A stretch of 64,000 bases of DNA from positions 1,966,001 through 2,030,000 of the forward strand of contig NZ_CP064689.1 of assembly GCF_023100945.1 (NCBI RefSeq). The letters are read 5' to 3'. Below the pieces are notes generated by a model. It saw only the letters and a list, made by a program, of their open reading frames with translations. It was not told the origin of the DNA and did no database searches. Shown here in pieces: positions 9,379 through 18,249 of this stretch; the stretch's first letter is position 1, and every line of letters starts with the position of its first letter. Position numbers and translations under genes: made by a program. Source of the stretch: Bradyrhizobium sp. 200 (GTDB lineage Bacteria > Pseudomonadota > Alphaproteobacteria > Rhizobiales > Xanthobacteraceae).

Positions 9379-9894
9379 TTATTTCTTGCGGAAGCGATCC
9401 AGCCGAACCACTTCGGCGCCTTCGCTGGTCTTCGCGGGCTCGTCCTTGCTTTCCTCGGCCGGGTCCGGCGCGGCGACGGGCAGGGCAGCCGGAGTGGGAG
9501 CCGTCGGCAACTTCGCCGCCGGCGTTTCGGTCGCGGCTTCCGACGGCTCGAATTGCAATCCGAACTGCACCGAAGGATCGAGGAAGCTCTTGATCGCCGC
9601 GAACGGCACCACCAGCCGTTCGGGGATGCCGCCGAACGACAGGCCGACCTCGAAACGATCCTCCGTCACCACCAGATCCCAGAACTGATGCTGCAGGATG
9701 ATCGTCATCTCTTCCGGATACTGCGCCAACAGCCGCGGCGACAGCTTCACGCCGTCGGCGGTGGACAGGAAGGTGATGAAGAAATGATGCTCGCCGGGCA
9801 GGCCGTGTTCGGCGGCGTCGGTCAGCACGCGGCGCAGCACTCCGCGCAGCGCGTCGCGCGCCAGCACGTCATAACGGATATGATCGGTCGCCAT
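9379..9894 (-). CDS. sspB: SspB-type ClpXP adaptor
   Basis: A 171-residue protein of the alphaproteobacterial SspB family. The folded N-terminal domain (about 1-115, with HHFFITFLSTADGVKLSPRL and EEMTIILQHQFWDLVV) binds the ssrA tag. A Pro/Ala-rich flexible linker follows, and the C-terminus VVRLDRFRKK is the ClpX-docking tail. The protein delivers ssrA-tagged polypeptides to ClpXP. The tmRNA gene that encodes the tag lies about 150 bp upstream on the same strand, so adaptor and tag source are neighbours. Confidence 0.93.
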   Translation of the reverse strand: MATDHIRYDVLARDALRGVLRRVLTDAAEHGLPGEHHFFITFLSTADGVKLSPRLLAQYPEEMTIILQHQFWDLVVTEDRFEVGLSFGGIPERLVVPFAAIKSFLDPSVQFGLQFEPSEAATETPAAKLPTAPTPAALPVAAPDPAEESKDEPAKTSEGAEVVRLDRFRKK

Positions 9895-10030
9895 GGTCGT
9901 CCTGTTACGTTGGATGGCCGCCGGTCGCCCGACTCGCCCCTTTGTCCCTATGCTACCCCGACGGGAGCCGCAGGTCAGCAGGTGCGGCGGAGCGAATTTA
10001 CGGCAGAATGGCGCCGCCGGCCGGAAATGA

Positions 10031-10068
10031 AGTGAATAAAGTGGAGGCTTCTGTTGCCAGGTGCCTCC
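10031..10068 (-). terminator. Probable ssrA terminator hairpin
   Basis: On the minus strand GGAGGC and GCCTCC arms (10063-10068 and 10043-10048) enclose a 14-base loop and are followed by ACTTTATTC. It sits just past the tag-coding piece of tmRNA. Confidence 0.5.
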
Positions 10069-10385
10069 GAACCCCGCCTAGCGGAGCTTAACCCACTAGG
10101 ACTTTAGACTTGGTCTTTCAAACTGCGTTACGCAGCCTGAGCAACCGGAGCATAGTTGTCGTTTGCAACTATTGCATAGCCCGATAACGGCGGAACCATA
10201 CCGGGAAAAAACTCGCCCTTTACGCCCTCGTCGATCCTGGTTCGCCCCCGCCGAAACCCATCCTGAAGGGGTGGGCTTGGGTGGAGGCGCCGGGTACTGC
10301 CCCCGGGTCCGAATGGTTTATTGCGACGGTCATTTATTTCCATAGCCGGCGAACCGGCACCCCCAATATAGGGTGCAAATTGGGA
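10069..10385 (-). ncRNA. ssrA: Circularly permuted two-piece tmRNA
   Basis: The tag ORF ANDNYAPVAQAA ends with TAA at 10128-10130 (tag codons 10131-10166). The acceptor stem is split: the 5' strand GGGGGCG lies at 10249-10243 and its partner CGCCTCC at 10289-10283, upstream in transcription, which is the permuted order known for alphaproteobacterial tmRNA. The stem keeps the G3-U70 wobble recognised by alanyl-tRNA synthetase. A T-arm (CCGGG, seven-base loop, CCCGG) precedes the acceptor 3' strand. The excised spacer 10279-10250 folds as AAGCCCA/TGGGTTT. After the A at 10282 the DNA reads CCCA, so the final A of CCA is probably added post-transcriptionally. Outer ends are approximate. Confidence 0.93.
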
Positions 10386-10781
10386 GAAAAATAGGGGCCG
10401 AAGGCGCTGAACAGGACGGGAACACGGTTCTGGACTTTCGGTTTGATGTCGTTCAGTTGCGGTTTCGCCGCGAATTCGACCATTCCCGAAATGCACCCAG
10501 GTGCCGATCGCGGGTCCCGATGCGGCGCGAATTTTCGCCGGCGTGGACGCCCGGATCGTGCTGCTGATCGGCTAATCGCTCGGGTATTTGCGGCGTTCCA
10601 ATCGCAAGGGTTGCGATCTGCCGTCCTCTTGGTGGGCTGATTGCATCATTTGCCATTCGGTTTGGAAGCGTTTTGGGTTTTGCTGGCGTTGCTTGAGGAA
10701 ACTCGCTAGGCAGTTTCTGGGACAAGTATCCAGGTTATCCAAGCAACGGGCTCGAAGCCCACCTTGGGGGGAGGAGTATCC
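10386..10781. other. Intergenic region between ssrA and tctB
   Basis: Nearly 400 bases without a gene I can support. Short overlapping frames exist on both strands but have no family resemblance or start signals. The left part must hold the ssrA promoter (minus strand) and the right part the tctB promoter. GGGGGGAGGAG just before 10782 is the tctB ribosome binding site. Confidence 0.5.
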
Positions 10782-11282
10782 ATGAACGCCACGCCCGGCC
10801 AGGAGCCGGTCAAATCTATCTTGCCGAAATGGGTTCGCGGCCCGCAGGATTTCATCGGCGGCATAGCCCTGATGGGCATCGCCTTGTTCGCCCTGTGGGC
10901 GTCCAGCGACCTGCAGGGCATGCGCGGATTTTCGTTCGGCGCGGGCACGGCGCCCCGGATGTTCGCAACGCTGCTGCTGGGACTGGGCGCGGCTATCACC
11001 GTTGTCGGCGTTGTCACCGAAGGCGCTCACCTTGCGAAGTATCACTGGCGAGGTCCGCTGTTCGTGACGCTGGCGATCCTGTCGTTTGCTTTCACGATCC
11101 GGCCGATGGGAATGATCTTCGCGGCCATGACAAGCTTCGTAATCGCGGCGTGCGGAACGTCCGAGACAAAGTGGGTGGAAACGCTGATCGTCGGCGCCTG
11201 CCTGACGGCGTTCTGCAGCCTTTTGTTTCCTTATGCGCTCGGTCTGCCTTTGCAGCTCCTGCCGACATTCCTGATCCGTTGA
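10782..11282 (+). CDS. tctB: Tripartite tricarboxylate transporter small membrane subunit
   Basis: TctB-type subunit of a tripartite tricarboxylate transporter (TTT). It is 166 residues with four predicted membrane segments (for example FIGGIALMGIALFALWA and FVTLAILSFAFTI), about the normal length and topology. The ATG at 10782 has a strong AGGAG site; an in-frame TTG at 10764 is rejected. The stop lies 7 bases before tctA, so the two are cotranscribed. It helps TctA import a carboxylate delivered by the TctC-type binding protein encoded downstream. Confidence 0.9.
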   Translation: MNATPGQEPVKSILPKWVRGPQDFIGGIALMGIALFALWASSDLQGMRGFSFGAGTAPRMFATLLLGLGAAITVVGVVTEGAHLAKYHWRGPLFVTLAILSFAFTIRPMGMIFAAMTSFVIAACGTSETKWVETLIVGACLTAFCSLLFPYALGLPLQLLPTFLIR

Positions 11283-11289
11283 GGGCACG

Positions 11290-12855
11290 ATGGGAGATCT
11301 TTTTTCAAACCTTGGACTGGGCTTCGGCGTCGTTTTCCAGTTCGTTCAGTGGACGCCCGCATTCCTTGGCGGGACTTCCATTCCGATCCCCGTCAACATT
11401 CTGCTCTGCCTGATCGGTGCGCTGGTCGGCACGCTGGTCGGCGTGTTGCCGGGTATCGGCACCATCGCCACCGTGGCCATGCTGCTTCCGATCACCTTCG
11501 GCTTGCCGCCGGTGGGCGCGCTGATCATGCTGGCCGGCATCTACTACGGCGCGCAGTATGGCGGCTCGACCACGTCGATCCTGGTCAACATTCCCGGTGA
11601 GGCCGGCTCGGTGGTCACCGCGCTCGATGGCTTCCAGATGGCCAAGCAAGGCCGTGCCGGTCCGGCACTCGCGATCGCCGCGATCGGCTCGTTTTTCGCC
11701 GGCTGTGTCGCGACCGTGCTTATTGCCCTGCTGGGCGCGCCGCTCACCAAGCTCGCGCTGGCGTTCGGGCCTGCCGAGTATTTCTCGCTGATGGTGCTCG
11801 GCCTGATCTTCGCGGTCGTGCTCGCGAAAGGCTCGGTGCTGAAGGCGATCTCGATGATCGTGTTCGGCCTGCTGCTCTCCATGGTCGGGTCTGACATCGA
11901 GACCGGTGCGTCTCGCATGGCCTTCAACATTCCCGAACTGGCCGACGGTCTCGGTTTCGCCACGCTGGCGATGGGCCTGTTCGGATTTGCGGAGATCATC
12001 CGAAACCTTGATGCCGGCGGCGAAACCGATCGCCAGTTGGTTCAGCAAAAGGTCTCGGGCCTGATGCCGACGGCAAAGGACCTCAGGGATTCGGCGCCTG
12101 CGATCGGGCGCGGTACCGTGCTCGGATCGATCCTCGGCATTCTGCCGGGCGGCGGCGCCGTGATCGCATCGTTCGCGGCCTACACGCTCGAAAAGAAGAT
12201 ATCGAAAACGCCCCAGAAGTTCGGCCGTGGCGCGATCCAGGGCGTTGCGGCGCCAGAAAGCGCCAACAATGCTGCCGCCCAGACCTCGTTCATTCCATTG
12301 CTGACGCTTGGCATTCCGCCGAACGCGGTGATGGCGCTGATGGTCGGCGCGATGACCATTCACGGCATCGTGCCTGGCCCGCAGGTGATGCAGAAGCAGC
12401 CGGAGCTTGTCTGGGGCATGATTGCCTCGATGTGGGTCGGCAATCTCATGCTGCTCATCATCAACCTGCCGCTGGTCGGGATCTGGGTGCGACTCCTGCG
12501 TGTGCCGTATCGCCTGATGTTCCCGTCCATCGTGATTTTCTGCTCCATCGGCATCTACTCCGTGAACAACGCGCCGACAGACGTCATGCTCGCTGGCGCT
12601 TTCGGCTTGGTCGGATATTGGCTGATCAAGCATGATTTCGAGCCGGCACCGTTGCTGCTCGGCATGGTGCTTGGACCGCTGATGGAAGAGAATTTGAGGC
12701 GGGCGCTTCTGATCTCGCGCGGCGATTGGTCGGTCTTCGTAACCCGTCCCCTGTCTGCGGTGCTGATGGCGATTGCCGCTGGGTTGCTGGTCCTTACGGT
12801 GCTGCCAACGCTGCGCAAGAAACGTGACGAGGTGTTTGTGGAATCGGAGAACTGA
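11290..12855 (+). CDS. tctA: Tripartite tricarboxylate transporter large permease
   Basis: A 521-residue inner-membrane protein of the TctA family with about 12 hydrophobic segments. The family-typical Gly-rich repeats GVLPGIGTIATVAMLLP (~50-70) and GILPGGGAVIASFAAY (~285) are visible, as is YYGAQYGGSTTSILVNIPGE. TctA forms the substrate pathway and uses the ion gradient. It follows tctB directly. A strong hairpin with AATTTT after the stop separates it from tctC, so the binding protein may be expressed at a different level. The substrate (citrate, tartrate, other carboxylate) cannot be read from sequence. Confidence 0.95.
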   Translation: MGDLFSNLGLGFGVVFQFVQWTPAFLGGTSIPIPVNILLCLIGALVGTLVGVLPGIGTIATVAMLLPITFGLPPVGALIMLAGIYYGAQYGGSTTSILVNIPGEAGSVVTALDGFQMAKQGRAGPALAIAAIGSFFAGCVATVLIALLGAPLTKLALAFGPAEYFSLMVLGLIFAVVLAKGSVLKAISMIVFGLLLSMVGSDIETGASRMAFNIPELADGLGFATLAMGLFGFAEIIRNLDAGGETDRQLVQQKVSGLMPTAKDLRDSAPAIGRGTVLGSILGILPGGGAVIASFAAYTLEKKISKTPQKFGRGAIQGVAAPESANNAAAQTSFIPLLTLGIPPNAVMALMVGAMTIHGIVPGPQVMQKQPELVWGMIASMWVGNLMLLIINLPLVGIWVRLLRVPYRLMFPSIVIFCSIGIYSVNNAPTDVMLAGAFGLVGYWLIKHDFEPAPLLLGMVLGPLMEENLRRALLISRGDWSVFVTRPLSAVLMAIAAGLLVLTVLPTLRKKRDEVFVESEN

Positions 12856-12873
12856 CCTGCGTCGGTGCGCCGC

Positions 12874-12905
12874 AGCCCGAAGTCTGGTCGACTTCGGGCT
12901 AATTT
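12874..12905 (+). terminator. Hairpin terminator between tctA and tctC
   Basis: AGCCCGAAGTC (12874-12884) pairs perfectly with GACTTCGGGCT (12890-12900) around a five-base loop, followed by AATTTTCT. It is a typical intrinsic terminator placed inside the transporter gene set. Confidence 0.8.
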
Positions 12906-12977
12906 TCTATGCCATGGAAAAAGCCGGCAGGTAAAGTTCGGCATTTGCAACGATTTCGGGAGATCAAGGAGATCAAA

Positions 12978-13961
12978 ATGAATTGCTACGGTCGCTCGCT
13001 TGCGAGCGGTTGCCTCGCTGCGCTTGCCGGACTGGCGTTGATGACGACGCAGGCGCTGGCACAAGCCTATCCGACGCGCAGCATCACCATGATCGTGCCG
13101 TTCGCGGCAGGCGGTCCGACCGATGTCATCGCGCGCATCGTTACCGGCCATATGGCGCAGACGCTCGGTCAGGCCATCATCATCGAGAACGTCGTCGGCG
13201 CCGGCGGCACCACCGCCACCACGCGCGCATCGAAGGCCACCAATGACGGCTATACGCTGATAACAGGGCATATGGGCACGCACGCGGCCTCCGTGCCGCT
13301 TTATCCCAAGCTCGCCTATCACCCGGAGAAGGATTTCGAGCCGGTCGGGCTGCTCGCCGGCACGCCGATCCTGATCCTGGCGCGCAAGGACCTGCCGCCA
13401 AAGGACCTCAAGGAGTTCATCGCCTACGTCAAAGCGAATGAGACCAAGGTCAACGCGGCGCATGCCGGTGTCGGCTCGGTCTCGAATGTCTCGTGCGAGT
13501 TGCTGAACTCCGTGCTCGGCGTCAAGCCGATCGGCGTTCCCTTCAACGGCACGGGGCCTGCGATGAACGCGCTGGTGGCCGGGCAGGTCGATTACATGTG
13601 CGACCAGATCGTCAATGCGGTGCCACAGATCAACGGCGGCACCATCAAGGCCTATGCCGTGGCCACACCCGAGCGTAACCCGTCATTGCCTAATGTTCCC
13701 ACCACCGCCGAGGCGGGCCTGCCGGCCTTCCAGGCCCAGGCCTGGAACGCAATCTTCGCGCCCAAGGGAACGCCTGCGGATGTCGTTGCCAAATTGAACG
13801 CCGCGGTCGTTAAGGCACTGGATGACGAGGGTGTGCGCAAGCGCCTGCTCGATCTCGGTAGCGTCATTCCGCCTGCCGCGGATCGTACGCCGGCCGCGCT
13901 GGGAACCCTGGTGAAGAACGAAGTCGCCAAGTGGACGCCGGTGCTCAAGCCGGTCAATTAA
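12978..13961 (+). CDS. tctC: Bug/TctC-family solute-binding protein
   Basis: A 327-residue periplasmic binding protein of the tripartite tricarboxylate transporter family. The start at 12978 follows AAGGAGATCAAA. The signal peptide ends near ALAQA, and the mature protein starts YPTRSITMIVPFAAGGPTD, the typical Bug-family N-terminus; GAGGTTATTRASKATNDGYT is another family segment. It captures a carboxylate and passes it to the TctAB permease encoded just upstream. The order B-A-C with a terminator before C differs from the common C-B-A order. Confidence 0.93.
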   Translation: MNCYGRSLASGCLAALAGLALMTTQALAQAYPTRSITMIVPFAAGGPTDVIARIVTGHMAQTLGQAIIIENVVGAGGTTATTRASKATNDGYTLITGHMGTHAASVPLYPKLAYHPEKDFEPVGLLAGTPILILARKDLPPKDLKEFIAYVKANETKVNAAHAGVGSVSNVSCELLNSVLGVKPIGVPFNGTGPAMNALVAGQVDYMCDQIVNAVPQINGGTIKAYAVATPERNPSLPNVPTTAEAGLPAFQAQAWNAIFAPKGTPADVVAKLNAAVVKALDDEGVRKRLLDLGSVIPPAADRTPAALGTLVKNEVAKWTPVLKPVN

Positions 13962-13985
13962 TCCACACAATCAATATGATAGGCG

Positions 13986-14011
13986 AGGGGCGGGACGCAG
14001 GTTCCGCCCCT
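13986..14011 (+). terminator. Hairpin after tctC
   Basis: AGGGGCGGGA (13986-13995) pairs with TTCCGCCCCT (14002-14011) around a six-base loop, followed by TGTCGTTTG. The T tract is weak, so termination efficiency is uncertain. Confidence 0.5.
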
Positions 14012-14131
14012 TGTCGTTTGCGCAAGGGATGATCATTTTTCCGGGTATAATCGGTGCGCGAAGCCGAATCGGCGTGTCGATCGGATGTTCCGGCCGCTAA
14101 ATTCGCCGTCCCGAAAAGGCCTGCACCAGCC

Positions 14132-14926
14132 ATGAACCAGTATCACGACCTGCTCGAACGGATTCTCTCTGACGGCGCGGAGAAGCACGACCGCACTGGC
14201 ACCGGCACGTTGTCGATCTTCGGTCACCAGATGCGCTTCAACCTGTCGGCCGGATTTCCGATGCTGACCACCAAGCGGTTGCCGCTGAAGGCGATCGTGC
14301 ACGAATTGCTGTGGTTTCTGGCCGGCGACACCAACATCAAATATCTCAAGGACAACGGCGTTTCGATCTGGGATGAATGGGCCGACGCCAACGGCGATCT
14401 CGGCCCGGTCTACGGATCGCAGTGGCGCTCGTGGCCCGCGCCGGACGGGCGCAGCATCGACCAGATTTCCAACGTCATCGACATGATCAGACGCAACCCG
14501 GATTCGCGGCGGCTGATCGTGAGCGCGTGGAATCCGGCCGACGTCGACAAGATGGCGCTGCCGCCCTGTCACTGCCTGTTTCAGTTCTACGTCGCGAGCG
14601 GCAAGCTCTCCTGCCAGCTCTATCAGCGTTCCGCCGACGTGTTTCTCGGCGTGCCCTTCAACATCGCATCCTATTCGCTGCTGACCATGATGGTAGCGCA
14701 GGTGACGGGATTGAAGCCCGGCGATTTCGTGCACTCGCTTGGCGATACGCATCTCTACTCCAACCACCTCGAACAGGCGCGGCTGCAACTGACGCGGCCG
14801 ACGCGTCAATTGCCGGTCATGAAGATCAATCCGGAAGTGAAGGATATCTTCGCGTTCCGTTACGAGGATTTTGCGCTCGAAGGCTACGATCCGCACCCCC
14901 ACATCAAGGCCGAAGTGGCCGTATGA
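14132..14926 (+). CDS. thyA: Thymidylate synthase
   Basis: ThyA converts dUMP to dTMP with methylenetetrahydrofolate, producing dihydrofolate. The protein is 264 residues, identical in length to the E. coli enzyme. The nucleophile lies in [13 protein letters not shown] near residue 147. [17 protein letters not shown] near the N-terminus and [17 protein letters not shown] carry the phosphate- and dUMP-binding residues. The start at 14132 ([12 protein letters not shown]) matches the family; an in-frame extension to 14054 does not. folA, which recycles its dihydrofolate product, lies 0.5 kb downstream. Confidence 0.98.
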   Translation: MNQYHDLLERILSDGAEKHDRTGTGTLSIFGHQMRFNLSAGFPMLTTKRLPLKAIVHELLWFLAGDTNIKYLKDNGVSIWDEWADANGDLGPVYGSQWRSWPAPDGRSIDQISNVIDMIRRNPDSRRLIVSAWNPADVDKMALPPCHCLFQFYVASGKLSCQLYQRSADVFLGVPFNIASYSLLTMMVAQVTGLKPGDFVHSLGDTHLYSNHLEQARLQLTRPTRQLPVMKINPEVKDIFAFRYEDFALEGYDPHPHIKAEVAV

Positions 14927-14945
14927 GCAGCGGTGTGAGCATCTG

Positions 14946-15431
14946 ATGTCCCTTACGATCCGCCGCGCGCGGCCGGGCGAAGCGGGACTTGTCCTGTCCT
15001 TCGTTCGCGAACTCGCCGAATACGAAAAGCTGCTTCACGAAATGGAGGCGACGGAGGCCGACATCGATGCGGCGCTGTTCGGCGCCAATCCGCGATTGTT
15101 CTGCGAGATCGCCGAATGGAACGGCGAGCCGGCCGGCTTTGCGGTCTGGTTCGTCAATTTCTCGACCTTCAGCGGCCGCTCCGGGGTCTATCTGGAAGAT
15201 CTGTTCGTTCGCCCGGCGCTGCGCGGCAAGGGCATCGGCAAGGCGCTGCTGGTGCATCTGGCAAGGGAATGCGTGGCAAACGGCTGGTCGCGTTTGCAAT
15301 GGTCGGTGCTCGACTGGAACACGCCGTCGATCGAATTCTACAAATCGCTCGGCGCGGTCCTGATGGACGAGTGGACGATATGCCGGGTCGGCGGTCCTGA
15401 TCTGACGGCGCTGGCGCAAGGGATCAGATAA
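14946..15431 (+). CDS. GNAT-family N-acetyltransferase
   Basis: A 161-residue protein covering a single GNAT fold. The acetyl-CoA-binding motif A is seen in YLEDLFVRPALRGKGIGKAL (Arg/Gln-x-x-Gly-x-Gly/Ala type, ~85-105), and WSVLDWNTPSIEFYKSLGA corresponds to motif B. It resembles the diamine-acetyltransferase-like subgroup, but the substrate is not known. It lies between thyA (19-base gap) and folA, with TAATG stop/start overlap at 15429-15433, so it is part of the folate/thymidylate operon by position. Confidence 0.9.
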   Translation: MSLTIRRARPGEAGLVLSFVRELAEYEKLLHEMEATEADIDAALFGANPRLFCEIAEWNGEPAGFAVWFVNFSTFSGRSGVYLEDLFVRPALRGKGIGKALLVHLARECVANGWSRLQWSVLDWNTPSIEFYKSLGAVLMDEWTICRVGGPDLTALAQGIR

Positions 15432-15946
15432 TGGAAATCGTTCTCATCGTTGCGGTCGCCGAGAACGGCGTGATCGGCGCTGGCGGCGCCATTCCGTGGC
15501 GGCTGAAATCCGACATGCAGCGGTTGAAGGCGATGACGATGGGAAAGCCGATCGTGATGGGCCGCAAGACCTTCGAGTCGTTTCCTCGCGGGCCGCTGCC
15601 CGGACGGACCAATATCGTGGTCACGCGCGATGCCGCCTATCGCGCGGATGGCGCTGTGGTCACGACTTCCTTTGCCGACGCCAGGGCGATCGCCACCGGT
15701 GATGCACTGCGGCGTTTCGCCACTGAGATTGCCGTGATCGGCGGCGCGGAAATCTATGCCCAATGGATGGACAACGCCGATCGCCTGGAGATTACCGAGG
15801 TGCACGCCCGGCCCGAGGGCGACACGCGTTTCCCACCCGTCGATCCAGCCGCTTGGGAAGAGGTGGCGCGCGTGCGGAATCCGGCCGGTCCGCACGACAG
15901 CGCTGATTTCTCCTATGTGACATTTCGTCGGCGCCAACAGCGTTAA
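15431..15946 (+). CDS. folA: Dihydrofolate reductase
   Basis: FolA reduces dihydrofolate to tetrahydrofolate with NADPH. At 171 residues it has the usual size. The N-terminus VAVAENGVIGAGGAIPWRL carries the folate-binding Trp, and MGRKTFESF plus VIGGAEIYAQWM are the NADPH-binding motifs. Its ATG overlaps the stop of the GNAT gene, so translation is coupled. It supports thyA upstream by recycling dihydrofolate. A GC hairpin (AGGGG/CCCCT, about 16021-16040) follows the gene. Confidence 0.97.
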   Translation: MEIVLIVAVAENGVIGAGGAIPWRLKSDMQRLKAMTMGKPIVMGRKTFESFPRGPLPGRTNIVVTRDAAYRADGAVVTTSFADARAIATGDALRRFATEIAVIGGAEIYAQWMDNADRLEITEVHARPEGDTRFPPVDPAAWEEVARVRNPAGPHDSADFSYVTFRRRQQR

Positions 15947-16118
15947 CCTCGCTAACCAATGTTTGCATTGACAATTATGGCGTCAGGCATAGCTGCTTCG
16001 AGCGGTAAGCTTGCGTTGTAAGGGGCCTAGCGGTCCCCTATAAAGCCGGGCGGACATGCGAGGCTTAAGGCATCCTGCCCAACAGGCGGACCCGGGCCCC
16101 CCGCAGAGGAGAGTTTAT

Positions 16119-17258
16119 ATGCCGTGGAAGAATCAAGGCGGAGGCCCATGGGGCCAGGGTCCCAAGGGACCATGGGGCGGTGGTCCGCAATCGGTCGGGC
16201 CAAGGCCACCTGATCTGGAAGACCTTCTGCGGCGCGGTCAGGACAAGCTGCAGCAGCTTCTGCCGGGTGGACATTTCAGCGGCATGGGCATCGCGCTGGT
16301 GCTGGCCGGCGCGCTGGTGATCTGGGGATTGTCCGGATTCTTCCGCGTGCAGTCGGAAGAACTCGGCGTCGTGCTGCGCTTCGGCAAGCATGTGCGCACC
16401 GTGGAACCCGGCCTGAATTACCATCTGCCCTATCCGATCGAAACCGTGCTGCTGCCAAAGGCGCTGCGCGTCTCCACGCTCTCGATCGGCATGTCGCTGA
16501 TCGACGATCCGGCGCGGCGCGGCCGCACCATGCGGGACGTGCCGGAAGAAAGCCTGATGCTGACCGGCGACGAAAACATCGTCGACGTCGATTTCACGGT
16601 GCTGTGGCGTATCAAGCCGAATGGCGTTGGCAATTTTCTCTTCAACATCCAGAATCCCGAAGGCACCGTGAAGGCGGTGGCCGAAAGCGCGATGCGCGAG
16701 GTGATCGGGCGTTCGCAGATCCAGCCGATCCTCACAGGCGCCCGCAACACCACCGAGCAGGCCGTCCATGAGCTGATGCAGAAGACGCTGGATACCTACG
16801 GCTCCGGCGTGCAGATCACGCAGGTGCAGATGCAGAAGGTCGACCCGCCCGCGCAGGTCATCGACGCGTTCCGCGACGTGCAGGCCGCGCGTGCCGACTT
16901 CGAGCGGCTGCAGAACGAGGCGCAGAGCTACGCCAACCGCGTCGTCCCGGACGCGCGCGGACGCGCCGCGCAGATCCTGCAGGTCGCCGAAGGTTACAAG
17001 GAACAGGCGGTCGCCGAGGCCAAGGGCCAGAGCGCGCGCTTCTCGAAAGTCTACGACGAATACAAGAAGGCGCCTGACGTGACGCGGCAGCGAATCTATC
17101 TGGAGACGATGGAGCGGATTCTCGGCGGGTCCGAGAAGCTGGTCTATGATGGCGGCAATTCCGCACAGAGCCTTGTGCCGTATCTGCCGCTCAGCGAACT
17201 GACGCCGCGCCGTCCGGCGCCGGCGGCTGGCCAGCAGCAGAGCGGAGGCACGCGATGA
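16119..17258 (+). CDS. hflK: FtsH protease modulator HflK
   Basis: HflK pairs with HflC to form a large inner-membrane SPFH complex that surrounds and restrains the FtsH protease. This 379-residue protein has a Gly/Pro-rich cytosolic start (MPWKNQGGGPWGQGPKG), one membrane segment (~52-73) and the SPFH domain beginning VQSEELGVVLRFGKHVRTVE, then a coiled-coil region rich in Ala/Glu/Arg. The start at 16119 follows AGAGGAGAG. The last codons overlap the hflC start (ATGA at 17255), so the two are translationally coupled. A TTGACA hexamer at 15968-15973 may mark the promoter. Confidence 0.97.
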   Translation: MPWKNQGGGPWGQGPKGPWGGGPQSVGPRPPDLEDLLRRGQDKLQQLLPGGHFSGMGIALVLAGALVIWGLSGFFRVQSEELGVVLRFGKHVRTVEPGLNYHLPYPIETVLLPKALRVSTLSIGMSLIDDPARRGRTMRDVPEESLMLTGDENIVDVDFTVLWRIKPNGVGNFLFNIQNPEGTVKAVAESAMREVIGRSQIQPILTGARNTTEQAVHELMQKTLDTYGSGVQITQVQMQKVDPPAQVIDAFRDVQAARADFERLQNEAQSYANRVVPDARGRAAQILQVAEGYKEQAVAEAKGQSARFSKVYDEYKKAPDVTRQRIYLETMERILGGSEKLVYDGGNSAQSLVPYLPLSELTPRRPAPAAGQQQSGGTR

Positions 17259-18154
17259 GGTCTCCGGTTGCGGGTGTTGTCACCCTGATCCTGCTGTTTC
17301 TTGGCGCGATCGTGATCTACAGTTCGATCTTCACGGTATCGCAGACCGAACAGGCGCTCGTGGTCCGGCTCGGCCGGCCGGTCGACGTCGTGTCGGAACC
17401 GGGCCTGAACTTCAAGGCACCGTTCATCGACACCGTCATCAGCATCGACAAGCGTATTCTCGATCTGGAAAATCCGTCCCAGGAAGTCATCGCTTCCGAC
17501 CAGAAGCGGCTCGTCGTCGACGCCTTCGCCCGCTACCGGATCAAGAACCCGCTGCGCTTCTATCAGAGCATCGGCTCGATCCAGGCGGCCAACATCCAGC
17601 TCACCACGCTCTTGAACGCGGCGTTGCGCCGCGTGCTGGGCGAGGTCAGCTTCATCAATGTCGTGCGCGACGAACGCGAGGGCCTGATGACGCGCATCCG
17701 CGAGCAACTCGACCGGGAGGCCGATCAGTACGGCATTCAGGTGGTCGACGTGCGTATCCGCCGCGCCGATCTGCCGGAACAGAACAGCCAGGCGGTCTAC
17801 AAGCGCATGCAGACCGAACGTGAGCGCGAGGCCCAGGAATTCCGCGCCCAGGGCGGCCAGAAATCGCAGGAGATCCGCTCGAAGGCCGACCGCGAGGCCA
17901 CCGTCATCGTTGCGGAGGCCAATTCGACCGCCGAGCAGACGCGCGGCGTGGGCGACGCCGAACGCAACCGTCTGTTCGCCGAGGCCTATGGCCGGGATCC
18001 GGATTTCTTCGCCTTCTATCGTTCGATGTCGGCGTACGAAACCGGGCTCCGCTCCAACGATACCCGTTTCCTGCTGCGGCCTGATTCCGAGTTCTTCCGC
18101 TTCTTTGCCAATCCGTCCGGCCACCCGCCGGCGGCCGCGGCACCGAAGCCTTAA
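17255..18154 (+). CDS. hflC: FtsH protease modulator HflC
   Basis: Partner of HflK in the membrane quality-control complex. The 299-residue protein has an N-terminal membrane anchor (VVTLILLFLGAIVIYSSIF), then the SPFH domain starting VSQTEQALVVRLGRPVDVV and a Glu/Arg/Ala-rich helical region (KRMQTEREREAQEFRAQGGQ). It starts inside the end of hflK. A GC-rich hairpin at 18181-18205 lies between it and the next small gene. Confidence 0.97.
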   Translation: MRSPVAGVVTLILLFLGAIVIYSSIFTVSQTEQALVVRLGRPVDVVSEPGLNFKAPFIDTVISIDKRILDLENPSQEVIASDQKRLVVDAFARYRIKNPLRFYQSIGSIQAANIQLTTLLNAALRRVLGEVSFINVVRDEREGLMTRIREQLDREADQYGIQVVDVRIRRADLPEQNSQAVYKRMQTEREREAQEFRAQGGQKSQEIRSKADREATVIVAEANSTAEQTRGVGDAERNRLFAEAYGRDPDFFAFYRSMSAYETGLRSNDTRFLLRPDSEFFRFFANPSGHPPAAAAPKP

Positions 18155-18180
18155 ACGCCCGGGTCGGGATATAAGCGTTA

Positions 18181-18205
18181 CGGCGAAGCGGGGCCCGCTT
18201 CGCCG
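18181..18205. repeat. GC-rich hairpin downstream of hflC
   Basis: CGGCGAAGC (18181-18189) pairs perfectly with GCTTCGCCG (18197-18205) around GGGGCCC. There is no T tract on the plus strand, so it may stabilise the hflKC transcript end or work as a weak terminator. Confidence 0.5.
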
Positions 18206-18249
18206 GCATAAAAACAAAAGGCGCTTGAATAGCGGGGGGTTGCTATCCG

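Noticed and set aside
10128..10496. Minus-strand 122-residue reading frame ending in ANDNYAPVAQAA
   Set aside because: It is an artefact of the tmRNA tag ORF read through the structural RNA and spacer; the tag belongs to ssrA.
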